NCBI GenBank assembly: GCA_963757565.1
Contig: CAVWSB010000006.1
Coordinates: 868,001 to 932,000, forward strand
Origin: PALSA-894 sp963757565
Lineage (GTDB): Bacteria > Pseudomonadota > Alphaproteobacteria > Rhizobiales > Xanthobacteraceae
Length of the DNA stretch: 64,000 nucleotides
Reading direction: 5' to 3'
The notes below the pieces were generated by a model, which made no database searches, was not told the DNA's origin, and was given only the letters and a program-made list of their open reading frames with translations. Positions within the stretch are counted from its first letter, which is position 1. The number at the start of each line of letters is the position of its first letter. Both the position numbers and the translations under genes were made by a program. Shown in pieces: positions 39,251-49,397 of the stretch.

Positions 39251-40402
39251 CTACTGCAGCGTCTCGAGTAGCCGCGCATCAACAGGGTGCGCGGCGCGAT
39301 CGACGAGACAGGCCGTGCTCCCATTCGGTGTGTGCGCCGTCGCCGTCGATGCCGAGGCCGTCGAGCGTCGGCACGCCGAGCGCGGCGGTGAAATTGCCGT
39401 CGCTGCCGCCGCCGGTCATGTCGGTGTGCTGCGAGTCGAAAGCCGATGTCGTGCGCGAGCGCCTGCGCGTGACGGAACAGCACGTCGATCGCGGTCGTCT
39501 TCTCGAACGGCGGGCGGTTCATGCCGCCGGTCACCTCGACCTTCACGCCCGGCATCGTGCGGCGCAAGCCCAAGGATCTTCGCCTCGAATTCGCGCGCCC
39601 GGCCGCCTCGTCGCGCACGCGCAGGTCGACGACGCATGTGGCAGTGCTGCGGGATGACGTTCGGCGCGGTGCCGCCCGACAATCAGCCCGACCGTCGTGG
39701 TCACGCCGCGCGCGTAGTCGGTCATGCCCTCGATCGCCAGGATTTGCCGCGCCATCTCCTTGATGGCGCTGCGGCCGTCCTGGTGGCGCGAGCCGGAATG
39801 CGCCGGGACGCCGGTCGTCTTCATCTCGAAGCGCCCGACACCCTTGCGCGCCGTGACGATCTTGCCGCCGTCGCGCGCGGGCTCGGTCACGAGCACATAG
39901 CGCGCGCGGCGCGCCTCCGCCTCGATCAGGTCGCGCGACGTCGGGCTGCCGATCTTCCTCGTCGGGCGTGAACAGAGATGCGTGACCGGAAGCTTCGCGG
40001 TGCCGGCCTGCGCCACTTGACGGAACGCTTCGAGCGCCAGATACGCGCCGCCCTTCATGTCGTAGATGCCGGGCCCATAGAGCTTGTCGCCGTCGCGCCG
40101 GAACGGCAGCGGCCCGCCGAGCGTGCCCATCGGATGCACGGTGTCGATGTGCGACATGATCAGAATGCCCGGCGCGATGCCGCCGCCTCGACTGCGCACG
40201 ATGAGGGAGTCGGCGAGCCCTCGCGGCCGGGGACGCGCTCGATCGCGACCGGCAGCGCCGACCACGTCGGCCTGCACCACGATCGATCATGCGGTTGACG
40301 GCGGACGGCATTGCGGGTCGGGCTCTCGACCTCGACCCAGCGCTGGATGCCGTCGATGATGCCGGGGAGATCGACGGGCTTGCATATCCATATCGAACTC
40401 AT
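39251..40402 (-). CDS. M20 family metallopeptidase (heavily frameshifted)
   Basis: Carboxypeptidase/deacylase of about 383 aa, close to glutamate carboxypeptidase (CPG2) type. It starts MSSIWICKPVDLPGIIDG. Zinc-site blocks are ILIMSHIDTVHPMG, GPGIYDMKGGAYLALEAF, SLFTPDEEIGSPTS-like and the late GDGAHTEWEHGL. A dimerisation-domain segment VPAHSGSRHQDGRSAIKEMA is clear. At least eight indels are spread along it. It is convergent with MAPEG. Probable substrates are N-acyl amino acids or glutamyl compounds. Confidence 0.87.
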
Positions 40403-40507
40403 GTCGAGGCGGCGGCGTCGAACCTGCCCAGCCGATTTTCATGCCAATGCGCGGAACACAACGCATGAATTGCTCGCACTCTCCGGTGTTCGTCGACGTC
40501 GAATCGT

Positions 40508-41638
40508 TCAGTCGAACGAGACGATCTCGACCCAGTTCGCGCCCTTGCCGGTCGGATATTTCCGATCTCTTTCAGCGCGCCGCTTTGGCCGTCGATCGAG
40601 TAGGACGTGACCGTGTCCGATTTCTCGCCCGATACGACGAGGAACTTGCCGGTCGGATCGATGGCAAACCCGCGCGGCTGCTTCTCGGTCGGCGTGCTGC
40701 CGATGTAGGTGAGCTTCCCGGTCGCGGCATCCACTTTGAAAGCTCCGATCGAGTTCGACGTGCGCTCGGCCGCGTAGAGGAAGCTGCCGTCCGGCGTCAG
40801 ATGAAGATCCGACGCCCAGATGTCGTTGTCGGTGTTGCGCGGGGCTGCCCGGGCGCGCCGACGGCGCCGCGCGGCATGCCGGGCCCGAGCTTGGTGTCGG
40901 GCGGCAGGATGGAGACCGGATCGCCGCTCTCCTTCAGCAGGCCGGTCTTGGCATCGAGCGACAGCGTCGTCACCGTCCCGGCCATTTCGCTGAGCAGATA
41001 GACGAACTTGTTGTCCTTCGACACGATGATGTGGCGCGGCCCCGTGCCTTGCTTCATCTGCACGACCGCCGGCGTGTTCGCGGTCAGCTTCCCGCTGTTC
41101 TTGTCGAACACGAACTGGAAGATCTGGTCGGTGCCGAGGTGCGGCACGAACACGAAGCGGTTGGTGTTGTCGGTGCGGATCGAATGCGCGTTGCGCGCGG
41201 TCGGGATGACCTGGATCGGCGCGCCGACCTTGCCGTCCTTGCCGACCGGATTCACGCCGACCTGATTGGCGCCGTAGGACGCCCGAGCAGAAAGCGGCCG
41301 GTGCTGGTCGATCGAGATGTACGGATAGCTCTCCGCCAGCGGTCCCTTGCCGACGAGCTTGAGTTCGCCCGACTTGCTGTCGATCGCATAGGTGTAGGCC
41401 TCGTACGGCTTGGAGCGGACTGCCGCGATCAGGAAGCGCTTGTCCGGGCTCACCGCCATCGGCATCACGAGCTTTGGCGGCATCACACGCGGTCCCCGGC
41501 TTGAGCGAGCCGTCCGCCTGCAACAGTGTAGGTCGAGATGTTGCCGTCATCGGCGTTCGAGACGTAAACGAAGGTGGCAGCCAGCACGGGTGTACTCAAG
41601 GCAAGTGACAGCATGGCCGCAAGGATCGGCGCCTTCAT
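40508..41638 (-). CDS. Lactonase family protein (6-phosphogluconolactonase-like beta-propeller), frameshifted
   Basis: About 377 aa. It has a signal peptide (MKAPILAAMLSLALSTPVLA), so it is periplasmic and unlike the cytosolic Pgl. Repeated beta-propeller blades are visible: VSPDKRFLIAAVRSKPYEAY, RHIIVSKDNKFVYLLSEMAG, LHLTPDGSFLYAAERTSNSI and FAIDPTGKFLVVSGEKSDTV. Breaks lie near 41525, 41485, 41280, 40840 and 40555. Substrate and activity are uncertain. It stands alone between the M20 gene and the spermidine-synthase remnant. Confidence 0.87.
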
Positions 41639-41695
41639 AAGCTTCCTCCCGTTGTTTTGAGGAAGCTTACCGAGCGTGCGGACGGCTGACCAGAG

Positions 41696-41960
41696 GTAGC
41701 GACGGTAACGCTTGCATCCTGGCCGAGTGAAGCAAGTGCGGCCCGGAGCGTGAACCCCATCCCCAGTCCCCCGATCAGTACGGTGGGAGCCTTGCGCGAT
41801 TTGATCCTGTCACATGAAAGCGAGGCCAGAATTTCTTCGGACCCGCTGATGCGACTGTTCATCAGTTCGTAGTGATCCAGCCTGATCGAGAATTCTGATC
41901 CACGCTGCATCAGCCGCAGGTTACTCTCGCCGCCGGGCACGATTGCAGTGTCGAGCAGGC
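41696..41960 (-). pseudogene. Truncated spermidine-synthase-like N-terminal remnant
   Basis: About 88 codons that read as the N-terminal part of a spermidine-synthase-like methyltransferase: ESNLRLMQRGSEFSIRLDHY, ELMNSRISGSEEILASLSCD and the SAM-motif-like PTVLIGGLGMGFTLRAALAS. Similarity stops after ASVTVA; the C-terminal half of the enzyme is absent and the frame runs on into unrelated sequence up to the lactonase start. No good start codon with ribosome site was found. It looks like a relic or a truncated gene. Confidence 0.6.
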
Positions 41961-41972
41961 GCAGGCGATCCG

Positions 41973-42854
41973 CTAAGGCCCTCGCGCCGCGCGGTCCTTG
42001 TCGTTCTTCGCGCGGATCGCGTCGCGCGCCTCGCGCCACTGTTCGTCGTCCCATTCGCGCAGGTCGTAGAATCCGCCCTGGGCCGAACGAGATGCTGCGC
42101 GCCGTCGACCGTGATGGTCTCGCCGTTGAGCCATTCGCAGCCGGGCGCGAGCAGGAACGTCGCGAGGTTCTGCAGCTCGGACATCTGCCCGACGCGGCCC
42201 ATCGGATTGACCTTGATGGTATGCGCGCCGGGCTCCTCGCCGGGCCGCAGGCGCTTGGCCGCGCCTTCGGTCGGAAACACGCCGGGCGCGATCGCATTCA
42301 GCCGGATGCCGTAGCGGCCCCATTCGACCGCGAGCGAGCGCGTCATCGTGGCGATCGCCGACTTGCTCATCGCGGACGGCACCACGAACGGCCCGGAGTT
42401 GTAGACCCACGTCACGATGATCGAGACGACGCTGCCTTTCTGCTTGGCGGCGATCCAGCGCTTGCCGACCGCATGCGTGACGTAGAACGTGCCGTGCATC
42501 ACGATGTTGGCGACAGCGTCGAAGCCTTTCGGCGACAGGTCCTCGGTGCGCGAGATGAAGTTGCCGGCCGCGTTGTTGACGAGCCCGGTGAGCGGGCCGC
42601 CAGCGGAAGATGTCCTCGATCATCTCGTCGACCGCGGCCGAATTGCGGATATCGACGCCGTAGCTGGTGACCTGCCCGCCAGTATTTGTCGGCGAGCTCG
42701 AACGCGGTCGCATCGCACACCGACTTGCGCCGGCCGCAGATGATGACCTCGGCGCCAAGTTGAACGAAGGCCGGGCGGCCATCTCCTTGCCGAGCCCGGT
42801 GCCGCCGCCGGTCACCAGAATGCGCTGCGATTTTAAGAGGCCGTCCTTGAACAC
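41973..42854 (-). CDS. SDR family oxidoreductase, 2,4-dienoyl-CoA reductase-like (frameshifted)
   Basis: About 293 aa. The cofactor motif is ILVTGGGTGLGKEMAAR, then VIICGRRKSVCDATAFELAD. NAAGNFISRTEDL matches the NAG motif. The usual YxxxK is replaced by SAMSKSAI, as in 2,4-dienoyl-CoA reductases that use a Ser/Gly-x-x-x-Lys arrangement. The tail is rich in charged residues (WDDEQWREARDAIRAKNDKD). Compensating breaks lie near 42770, 42680, 42600 and 42085. It is encoded upstream of the remnant on the same strand. Confidence 0.87.
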   Translation of the reverse strand: MFKDGLLKSQRILVTGGGTGLGKEMAARPSFNLAPRSSSAAGASRCAMRPRSSSPTNTGGQVTSYGVDIRNSAAVDEMIEDIFRWRPAHRARQQRGRQLHLAHRGPVAERLRRCRQHRDARHVLRHACGRQALDRRQAERQRRLDHRDVGLQLRAVRGAVRDEQVGDRHDDALARGRMGPLRHPAECDRARRVSDRRRGQAPAARRGARRAYHQGQSDGPRRADVRAAEPRDVPARARLRMAQRRDHHGRRRAASRSAQGGFYDLREWDDEQWREARDAIRAKNDKDRAARGP

Positions 42855-42878
42855 GGCGTCGGCTCCCGGTGCTTGCTG

Positions 42879-44051
42879 CTATTTCGTCTTCTGCGTTCCG
42901 ATCTCCTGATCCCAGCGGCGGAACGCCGCCACGAGGCGCTGCGGCGTCAGATGCACTTCGATGGGATGCTCGGCGATCAGTTTTTCGTATTGCGGGCGGC
43001 CGAACTCCTTGACGATATCCTGGCTTTCCTTCGTGGCCATCGACAGCGGCACGTCCTTCACGGCAGGACCCGGATAGAAATAGCCCTTGTCGTAGGTCAG
43101 CGCCTGCTGCTCGGGCTTGAGCAGGAAGCTCATGAGCTGCAGCAGCACGGTGACCTTTTCCGCCGCCACGCCTTTCGGGATGCACATGAACTGCGTGTCG
43201 GCAACCCAGTGGAAGCCTTCGAGCGTGGTGATCTCGCAGGCCTTCGGCACGATGCCGAGAACGCGCGGGTTGATGTCCCAGCCGCATGTCGAGACGATCA
43301 TGTCGCGGGCGCCCTCGCCGAATTCCTTCATCGTGGCGCCGGTATTGCCGGGGTAATACTCGACGTTCTTGCCGAGTTCTTTGAGGTACTCCCAGGTGTT
43401 GTCCCAGCCCTGCATCGGATCCTTCGGGTCCTTGTCCTTCAAGATGTAGGGAAGTCCCATCAGCCAGGTCCACCCGGGACCAGAGTTCACCGGCCGCGCG
43501 TAGAAGAACCGGTTCGGCTTCTGCCGAGTCCAGTCGAGCAGCTCCTGCGCGGTGGTTGGCGCCTTTCCGGCGCGCTCCGGCGCGTATTGCAGGATCGGTC
43601 CCGACGGCGAATAGACGACGGCAAGTCCCTGACCGTGTCCGAGCTGCGTCTGCATCTTCAGCGCGCCCTCGGTGAAGATTGCTTCGGGCTTCGGCAGCGC
43701 ATCCGCGTGAGCGGGCAAAAGCTCAGTCCACAGCCCCTGCTCGATGCCGTCGGATAGTGCGCCGGGGCCGGTCAACACCATGTCAATATCGACGCGGTTC
43801 GCGGCCTGCATCGCCTTGAGCTTCGCCGGCAGTTCGGGCGAGGGCGCGCGCGAGAACGTGATGCGCGAGATGAGGTTCGGATTTTGCGTCTTGAAACGCT
43901 CGATCGCTTCCTGCGTCAGTTGGAGATTGCCGGCGACATCGATGATGTTCAGCGCGACCGGACCGGCGCCCTGACCGAAGCTCCTGGTCGCGGCGGCGAC
44001 CGCCGCGCCCGACAGCCCGGCAAGCACGCCTCTTCGCGTCGCATTACGCAT
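42879..44051 (-). CDS. ABC transporter substrate-binding protein (PotD/AfuA-like), Tat signal
   Basis: 390-aa periplasmic binding protein, intact. Start MRNATRRGVLAGLSGAAVAA has the twin-arginine motif, with an AGGAGAGGG ribosome site. The mature part includes VALNIIDVAGNLQLTQEAIE, DIDMVLTGPGALSDGIEQGL and WTWLMGLPYILKDKDPKDPM, and ends with QEIGTQKTK. The fold is SBP family 1/8 as in iron, putrescine or opine transporters. No permease genes follow in the window, so the rest of the transporter is elsewhere. The ligand is unknown. Confidence 0.87.
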   Translation of the reverse strand: MRNATRRGVLAGLSGAAVAAATRSFGQGAGPVALNIIDVAGNLQLTQEAIERFKTQNPNLISRITFSRAPSPELPAKLKAMQAANRVDIDMVLTGPGALSDGIEQGLWTELLPAHADALPKPEAIFTEGALKMQTQLGHGQGLAVVYSPSGPILQYAPERAGKAPTTAQELLDWTRQKPNRFFYARPVNSGPGWTWLMGLPYILKDKDPKDPMQGWDNTWEYLKELGKNVEYYPGNTGATMKEFGEGARDMIVSTCGWDINPRVLGIVPKACEITTLEGFHWVADTQFMCIPKGVAAEKVTVLLQLMSFLLKPEQQALTYDKGYFYPGPAVKDVPLSMATKESQDIVKEFGRPQYEKLIAEHPIEVHLTPQRLVAAFRRWDQEIGTQKTK

Positions 44052-44192
44052 GGCAATTCCCTCTCCTGACGATTTGTGATTTGACGGTTGGATAACGTGG
44101 GGCGGCAAGCTTAGCGCAGGACGGCCCGCACAGCCACGACCGCCAGTGTCGCGTGTCCCACGACACACGCAAAGCCGTCCGGGAGGATCTCC

Positions 44193-44960
44193 ATGCCCAC
44201 CACCGCGCTCGACCGCTTCCGCCTTGATGGGCAGGTGGCCGTCATCACGGGTGGGGCGCGTGGGATCGGGCTCGCGACCGCGCAAGCCTTCGCGGCGGCG
44301 GGCGCACGCGTGGTTTTGGCCGACCGCGACCTCGACGAGGCGAGGAATGCGGCCTCGGCGCTAAGCAATGCGGAATCGCACGCGCTCGATGTCACGCTCG
44401 AGGCCGAGGTTGACCGCTTCTTCGATCAACTGGCGGCGCGCACCGGCCGCATCGACATCCTGGTCAACAGCGCTGGCGCGTCGATCCGCAAGCAGACGAT
44501 TGAGCTCTCCAAAGCCGAATGGGACACCGTCATCGCGGTCAATCAGACCGCGGTTTTCCTCTGCTCGCGCGCGGCGGCGCGCCACATGCTCAAGCGCAAG
44601 AGCGGCGCGATCGTCAATCTCGCCTCCATCATGGGATTTTCCGGCGGCGGCCTTTATCCGAACATCTCGTACCAGGCGAGCAAGGGCGCGGTCGTGAACA
44701 TGACGCGCGCCATGGCGATCGAATGGGCCAAGGACGGCATCCGCGTGAATGGGGTCGCGCCGGCCTGGGTGCGCACCGGCTTCATCGCGCCTGTGCTGGC
44801 CAAGCCCGAGCTTGTCTCCGCGATCGAGGGCGCGACGCCGATGGGCCGGCTGGTCGAGCCCGAGGAGGTCGCTGCCGCGATCCTGTTCCTCGCGAGCCCG
44901 GCCGCCTCGATGACCACCGGACATGTGCTGGCGGTGGACGGCGGCTATCTGGCGCAATAA
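44193..44960 (+). CDS. SDR family oxidoreductase (classical)
   Basis: 255-aa short-chain dehydrogenase. The cofactor site is AVITGGARGIGLATAQAF with acidic DRDLDE after the second strand (NAD preference). The structural NSAG is in ILVNSAGASIRK, the active site YQASKGAVVNMTRAM, and the following IRVNGVAPAWVRTGF. It is intact. It ends in a clear terminator at 44966-44996 and lies just upstream (opposite strand) of tRNA-fMet. Substrate unknown; it may serve the neighbouring ABC binding-protein locus. Confidence 0.9.
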   Translation: MPTTALDRFRLDGQVAVITGGARGIGLATAQAFAAAGARVVLADRDLDEARNAASALSNAESHALDVTLEAEVDRFFDQLAARTGRIDILVNSAGASIRKQTIELSKAEWDTVIAVNQTAVFLCSRAAARHMLKRKSGAIVNLASIMGFSGGGLYPNISYQASKGAVVNMTRAMAIEWAKDGIRVNGVAPAWVRTGFIAPVLAKPELVSAIEGATPMGRLVEPEEVAAAILFLASPAASMTTGHVLAVDGGYLAQ

Positions 44961-44965
44961 AGAAA

Positions 44966-44996
44966 AACGCCGCCAAGCCATTGACTTGACGGCGTT
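44966..44996. terminator. Bidirectional intrinsic terminator
   Basis: AACGCCGCCAAG (44966-44977) pairs with CTTGACGGCGTT (44985-44996) with one mismatch and a seven-base loop. On the minus strand it is followed by TTTTTCTT, terminating tRNA-fMet; on the plus strand it is followed by ATTT after the SDR gene. Confidence 0.8.
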
Positions 44997-44999
44997 ATT

Positions 45000-45076
<77 letters not shown>

Positions 45077-45249
45077 GAAATCTGTGCGGAGGCGTGTGTC
45101 CACCGGCGCCGCGTATGTAGCAAGGGCGACCGCGGATGGAAAGGGCATTGAGGAGAAATTCGTCGTCCGGGCGACCGGCTCATGTCCCTGCACCGCCAAG
45201 GAAAACCGGCGCGGTGGATTGTGACAAACGGCCGTCATAAAAGCCTCAC

Positions 45250-46131
45250 ATGGCCGAGAAACCCGCCCTGCGTCCGGATGTTGGGGTCGGCGAGGCTCTC
45301 CAGGCCGTCGCACGCGACATGCTGTCGGAAGCAAACGCGGTGCTCGACGACCACAAGAAATCCGATGCCGTCGCGGTGCACGATTTCCGCAAGGCGATGA
45401 AGCGCTGGCGCGCGCTGTTGCGCCTGCTGGAACCTTTTCTCGGCGACGCCTCGCGTCGGCTGCGGGTCGAGGCGCGCGATCTCGCGCGGGAACTGTCCGG
45501 CGCGCGCGATGCGCAATCGGCGATCGAGGCGCTCGACGATCTTGCCGGCGAAGGAAAGCTGTCGGCGCGCACCGTTGCGTCGGTCCGTGCCCGTCTCAAC
45601 TCGATCCGCCTCAACGCCGAGGCCGCGACGCTGAACGCAGGCGTGCGTGCACGATTGAAAACCACCCTCGACGCGGCGGGCGAGGCCGTTGCAGCGTGGC
45701 CGGTGCAGAAGCTGAGCTTCTCTGAGCTCGCGCGCGAGCTTGCACGCCCTTACCAACGTCTGCGCGAGGATTCGCCGAAGGACTGGCGCAAGGTCGAAGC
45801 CGAAGTGCTGCACGAACTGCGCCGCTGGGTGGTGGCGCATCGCTATCAGATGGAGTTGATCGAGCCGCTCTGGCCGAAGTTCGGGCAGCTCTGGGTCGCG
45901 GAGGCGCAGCGGCTGCGCGACCGGCTCGGCGCGTTTCAGGATTTGTCGGTGCTGCTGGGCTTCACGGTGCCGCACGCGCCGTTGGCGCCCTGGCGCGCGC
46001 GGCTGACCCCGCTGATCCTTGCGCGTCGCGCAACGCACGCAAAGGCCGCGCAGCGCATCGCGGACCGCCTGCTCGCCGAGCGGCCAAAGGCCTTCCGCCG
46101 CCGGCTCGAAACTCTGTGGAAGCGCGGCTAG
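45250..46131 (+). CDS. CHAD domain-containing protein
   Basis: 293-aa all-helical protein. The CHAD signature histidines are seen in AVAVHDFRKAMKRWRALLRL and VEAEVLHELRRWVVAHRYQM, and the second half repeats the pattern (LGAFQDLSVLLGF). CHAD domains bind polyphosphate and are often paired with CYTH triphosphatases; no CYTH gene is seen nearby. No signal peptide. Intact. Confidence 0.9.
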   Translation: MAEKPALRPDVGVGEALQAVARDMLSEANAVLDDHKKSDAVAVHDFRKAMKRWRALLRLLEPFLGDASRRLRVEARDLARELSGARDAQSAIEALDDLAGEGKLSARTVASVRARLNSIRLNAEAATLNAGVRARLKTTLDAAGEAVAAWPVQKLSFSELARELARPYQRLREDSPKDWRKVEAEVLHELRRWVVAHRYQMELIEPLWPKFGQLWVAEAQRLRDRLGAFQDLSVLLGFTVPHAPLAPWRARLTPLILARRATHAKAAQRIADRLLAERPKAFRRRLETLWKRG

Positions 46132-46137
46132 GCAGAC

Positions 46138-47103
46138 TTATTCCGGCTGAATGCCTGCAGCCTTGATCAACTCGCCACGCACCTTGATGCCATCCTTCAC
46201 GACGGCGGCAAGATCGTCCGGCGTACCCGCCACCACCACGAGCCCGAGGGCGGCAAGCTTCTCCTTTACGCCCTCGGCGTTGAGCACTTTCGCGACCCCG
46301 TCATGCAGCTTGGCGATCACGGGCGCCGGCGTTGCCGCCGGGGCGAACAGCCCGATCCACGACGACATCTCGAAACCCGGCACAGTCTCGCCGATGGTCG
46401 GGATGTCCGGCATCGCGGCGTAACGCTGCTTCTCGACAACCGCGACGATGCGGATGCGACCGGTATTCATGTGCGGTACCGCGGCCGAGAGCGAGAGAAA
46501 CGCCATGCCGATATGGCCGCCGAGCAGATCGTTCACCGCCGCGCCGCCGCCCTTGTAAGGAATGTGGGCGATGTCGATGCCGGCCAACTGATGCAGCAGT
46601 TCGCCGGCAAGATGATGCGGCGAACCGACGCCGGACGAGCCGTAATTGAGCTTGCCGGGATTGGCCTTCGCATAGGCGATGACATCGGCCACCGACTTGA
46701 TCGGCAGTTCCGCGTTCACAGCGAGGCAGATGATGTTCGCACCCGCATAAGCGACCGGCGCGAGATCCTTCACGGGATCGAATCCGACGTACTTATAGAG
46801 ATGCACGTTGCTCGCCATCTGCGCGTCAGTCCCGACCATCAGCGTGTAGCCGTCAGCAGGCGAGCGCGCGACATACGCCGCGCCGAGATTGCCGCCACTG
46901 CCCGGCCGGTTATCGACGATCACGGTCTGGCCCCAGGCCTGATGCAGCCCCTCCGCAATGGTGCGCGCCGTCAGATCCGACACCGCGCCCGGCGTGTAGC
47001 CAATGACAATTGTGATGGGCTTCGCAGGGTAGGTCTGGGCGCCGAGCGGCGTGGCGAACAGGGCAAGCGCGGCCACGAGTGCGGCACGGCGACAAAAATT
47101 CAT
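46138..47103 (-). CDS. Tripartite tricarboxylate transporter substrate-binding protein (Bug family)
   Basis: 321-aa periplasmic binding protein. Signal peptide MNFCRRAALVAALALFATPLGA precedes QTYPAKPITIVIGYTPGAV. Family motifs are VIVDNRPGSGGNLGAAYVAR, TLMVGTDAQMASN and LNYGSSGVGSPHHLAGELLH. Bug proteins bind carboxylates for TctAB carriers. No tctA/B genes are adjacent, as is common for Bug orphans. It lies seven bases from the convergent CHAD gene. The ligand is unknown. Confidence 0.92.
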   Translation of the reverse strand: MNFCRRAALVAALALFATPLGAQTYPAKPITIVIGYTPGAVSDLTARTIAEGLHQAWGQTVIVDNRPGSGGNLGAAYVARSPADGYTLMVGTDAQMASNVHLYKYVGFDPVKDLAPVAYAGANIICLAVNAELPIKSVADVIAYAKANPGKLNYGSSGVGSPHHLAGELLHQLAGIDIAHIPYKGGGAAVNDLLGGHIGMAFLSLSAAVPHMNTGRIRIVAVVEKQRYAAMPDIPTIGETVPGFEMSSWIGLFAPAATPAPVIAKLHDGVAKVLNAEGVKEKLAALGLVVVAGTPDDLAAVVKDGIKVRGELIKAAGIQPE

Positions 47104-47164
47104 CGAGCGTCTCCCATTTTTCAGGGAGTATTTCGCATCGCGCGCGCGATGACCAGCACGTGCC

Positions 47165-48091
47165 TCAGCCCAGAATTGCGGCCATCTTCTCGCGCAACGC
47201 CGCGTCCGGCAGCCGGCCGCTCGCCGCGCCGAGATTGTCGGTCATGTGCTCTGGATTGCCCGTGCCCGGGATGACGGCCGTGACCGCCGTACTGCCGAGC
47301 AGGAACTTGAGGAAGAACTGCCCCCAGCTTGTCACATCCATGTCCTTCGCGAAATCCGGCAGCTCCTTGCCCTTCACGGCGCGAAACAGCGAAGTTCGGC
47401 CGAGCGGCAGCGCGGTGATCACTCCGGCGCCGGCGTCCGCGGCCGCCGGAATGACGCGCTTCTCCGCCTCGCGGTTGTCCATCGAATAGTCGACCTGCAC
47501 GAAGTCCGGCTTCTCGCGCTTGATGATGACCTCCATCGCGGCGTAGTCCGCCGCATCCGTCGACGTGATGCCGATGTAACGGCACTTGTCGGCGGCCTTC
47601 CAGTCGCGCAATTGCGCAAGGCTCTGGTTGGCGCGCGACACATTATGAAGCTGAAGCAGGTCGACCTTGGCGGTACGCAGCCGCTTGAGTGATTGCGCGA
47701 ACTCGTCCGCGCCGGCCTTCGCGCTGCGCACCTCGATCTTGGTGGCGAGGAACACCTTGTCACGCAGCTTGCCGGCCTCGAGGATATCGCCGATCACCGT
47801 CTCGGCATTCCCGTAGACCGACGCCGTGTCGATCAGACGGCCGCCGCCCGCGAGCAACGCCTCCACCACCTGTCCGAGCTTGGCGCGCTCGCCCTCGCCC
47901 GCCGACGGGAAGCTCACGGCGGTGCCCAGCCCGACCGGCACCAGCGTTTCGTCGGAATGCGGAATCTTTCGCGTGATCCGTGTCGCCATCGGCTGCGGCG
48001 CTTGGGCGCGCGCGAAAGAGAGCGGCATGGCGGAAAACGCGAGCGCACCGGCGATGAGTGTACGACGGGTGGAATATGGAACGGATGTCAT
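47165..48091 (-). CDS. Aldo/keto reductase with probable Tat signal
   Basis: 308-aa NADPH-dependent (beta/alpha)8 oxidoreductase. Catalytic tetrad: Asp in RLIDTASVYGNAE, Tyr in the same block, Lys in FLATKIEVRSAKAG and His in LLQLHNVSRANQ. The N-terminus YSTRRTLIAGALAFSAMPLS looks like a twin-arginine signal followed by ARAQAP, so it may fold with cofactor in the cytosol before export. It follows, 53 bases upstream, the YcaQ-like gene on the same strand. Substrate unknown. Confidence 0.9.
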   Translation of the reverse strand: MTSVPYSTRRTLIAGALAFSAMPLSFARAQAPQPMATRITRKIPHSDETLVPVGLGTAVSFPSAGEGERAKLGQVVEALLAGGGRLIDTASVYGNAETVIGDILEAGKLRDKVFLATKIEVRSAKAGADEFAQSLKRLRTAKVDLLQLHNVSRANQSLAQLRDWKAADKCRYIGITSTDAADYAAMEVIIKREKPDFVQVDYSMDNREAEKRVIPAAADAGAGVITALPLGRTSLFRAVKGKELPDFAKDMDVTSWGQFFLKFLLGSTAVTAVIPGTGNPEHMTDNLGAASGRLPDAALREKMAAILG

Positions 48092-48145
48092 GATGTCTCC
48101 TCGTCGCCCCGCGTAGTATAACGGCGCACGGGCAAAATGGATGCG

Positions 48146-49298
48146 TCAACGCGCCAATTGGAACCGCTCGAAGCGGTGCAGCGCCTCCTCGATCTGCTTG
48201 CGGCGCGCCGCGCGTCCTGATTTGCGCAAGCCACGTCCACTTCTGGATCAGCAGCTTGCCGCGCTCGCGGTCGGTCTTGAGATCGAGCACCGCGACGATC
48301 TCGTCGCCGATCAGCACCGGCTGCGCAGAAATAGCCGAATACGCGCTTCTCCTTCGGCACATACGCCTCGAAGCGGTGTTCGTAGCCGAAAAAAGCCGCG
48401 AGACGCTTGCGCTGGATCACCAGCGGATCGAACGGATTGAGGATGTGCACGATGTCTGCGACCGGCTGGAGCGGCGCCTCGAGCATCGCGGGGCTCACCC
48501 AATGCGCGTGGCGTCGCGCCCTCGAGCGCGACCGGCACCAGCTCCTTGCGGCGCACGCGTGCGCCGATGACCTTGTTGATCGCGGCCTTCATCGGCGCGT
48601 TGAGGTGGCAGATCGAATCGAAACTAACGACGCCCTGCGCGCGCAGCGCGCGATCGAGCAGATACCCCATGCGCTCGCTTTCAGACGCTGGCTTCGGCAG
48701 GCGATCGAAGCCGAAATGCCGCGTCATCAGCTCATAGGTCTTGAGCATGCCCTCGCGCTGGCTCACGGTCAGCACGCCGCGATAGAACGCAAGCTGCAGC
48801 GCGCGCTTTGACGGCTTGCGGCTCGCCCATTCGTGATCCTTCTCGCGCAGTTCGTCGTCGTCGATGTCGCGGATGGTGAGCGCGCCCGTTGCGCTTGATG
48901 CGGCCGAGCACCTTTTGCAGTTCGCCGCGCTTCACGGTGGAGAAGAAACGGCTGTGGTTGTCGGCCTCGCGCTTCATCGCGCGTGTGAAGAAGCGAATGT
49001 CAGCGGTCGGCACGTAGGAGAGCGCATGCGTCCAGTATTCGAACACGGTCTTGTCGATCGACTGCGCCTGCCGCAGATGATCGCGCCGGTAGCCGGGAAT
49101 GCGCGTGTAGAGAATTTGGTGGTGGCAGCGTTCCACCACATTGATGGTGTCGATCTGCACATAGCCGAGATGCTGAACGGCGGCGGGCGTTGCGAGCGGC
49201 CCGTCGCCGAACGGCGCCGCCTCGTCGAGCCGCTGCGCGCGCAGCCAGATGCGGCGCGCGCGGGCTTGAGAAAGGGGGATGGCGGATATCTTGGGCAC
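48146..49298 (-). CDS. YcaQ-type crosslink-repair DNA glycosylase (winged-helix family, frameshifted)
   Basis: About 384 aa. The catalytic QxD motif is in YVQIDTINVVERCHHQILYT. Other blocks are FEYWTHALSYVPTADIRFFT, LTVSQREGMLKTYELMTRHF, NPFDPLVIQRKRLAAFFGYE and IGDEIVAVLDLKTDRERGKL. Family members unhook interstrand crosslinks and bulky alkyl adducts. Breaks lie near 48895, 48520, 48330 and 48220. Its promoter region carries a dispersed palindromic repeat. Confidence 0.9.
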
Positions 49299-49316
49299 GG
49301 ACGGATCATTTCATCT

Positions 49317-49390
49317 CCGCTCATGCCCGCGAAAGCGGGCATCCAGTTCTTGGCCAAGGACTGGGTCCCCGCTTTCGCGGGGACGAGCGG
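49317..49390. repeat. Dispersed intergenic palindrome (ccgcgaaagcggg ... ccccgctttcgcgggg)
   Basis: 74-base element with the arms CCGCTCATGCCCGCGAAAGCGGGCATCCAG-like and CTGGGTCCCCGCTTTCGCGGGGACGAGCGG-like. It has two internal hairpins (CCCGCGAAAGCGGG and CCCCGCTTTCGCGGGG) and outer complementary ends. This is a familiar intergenic repeat of alphaproteobacteria. It lies in the 99-base gap between the YcaQ and dehydrogenase genes. Confidence 0.85.
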
Positions 49391-49397
49391 AACAATG

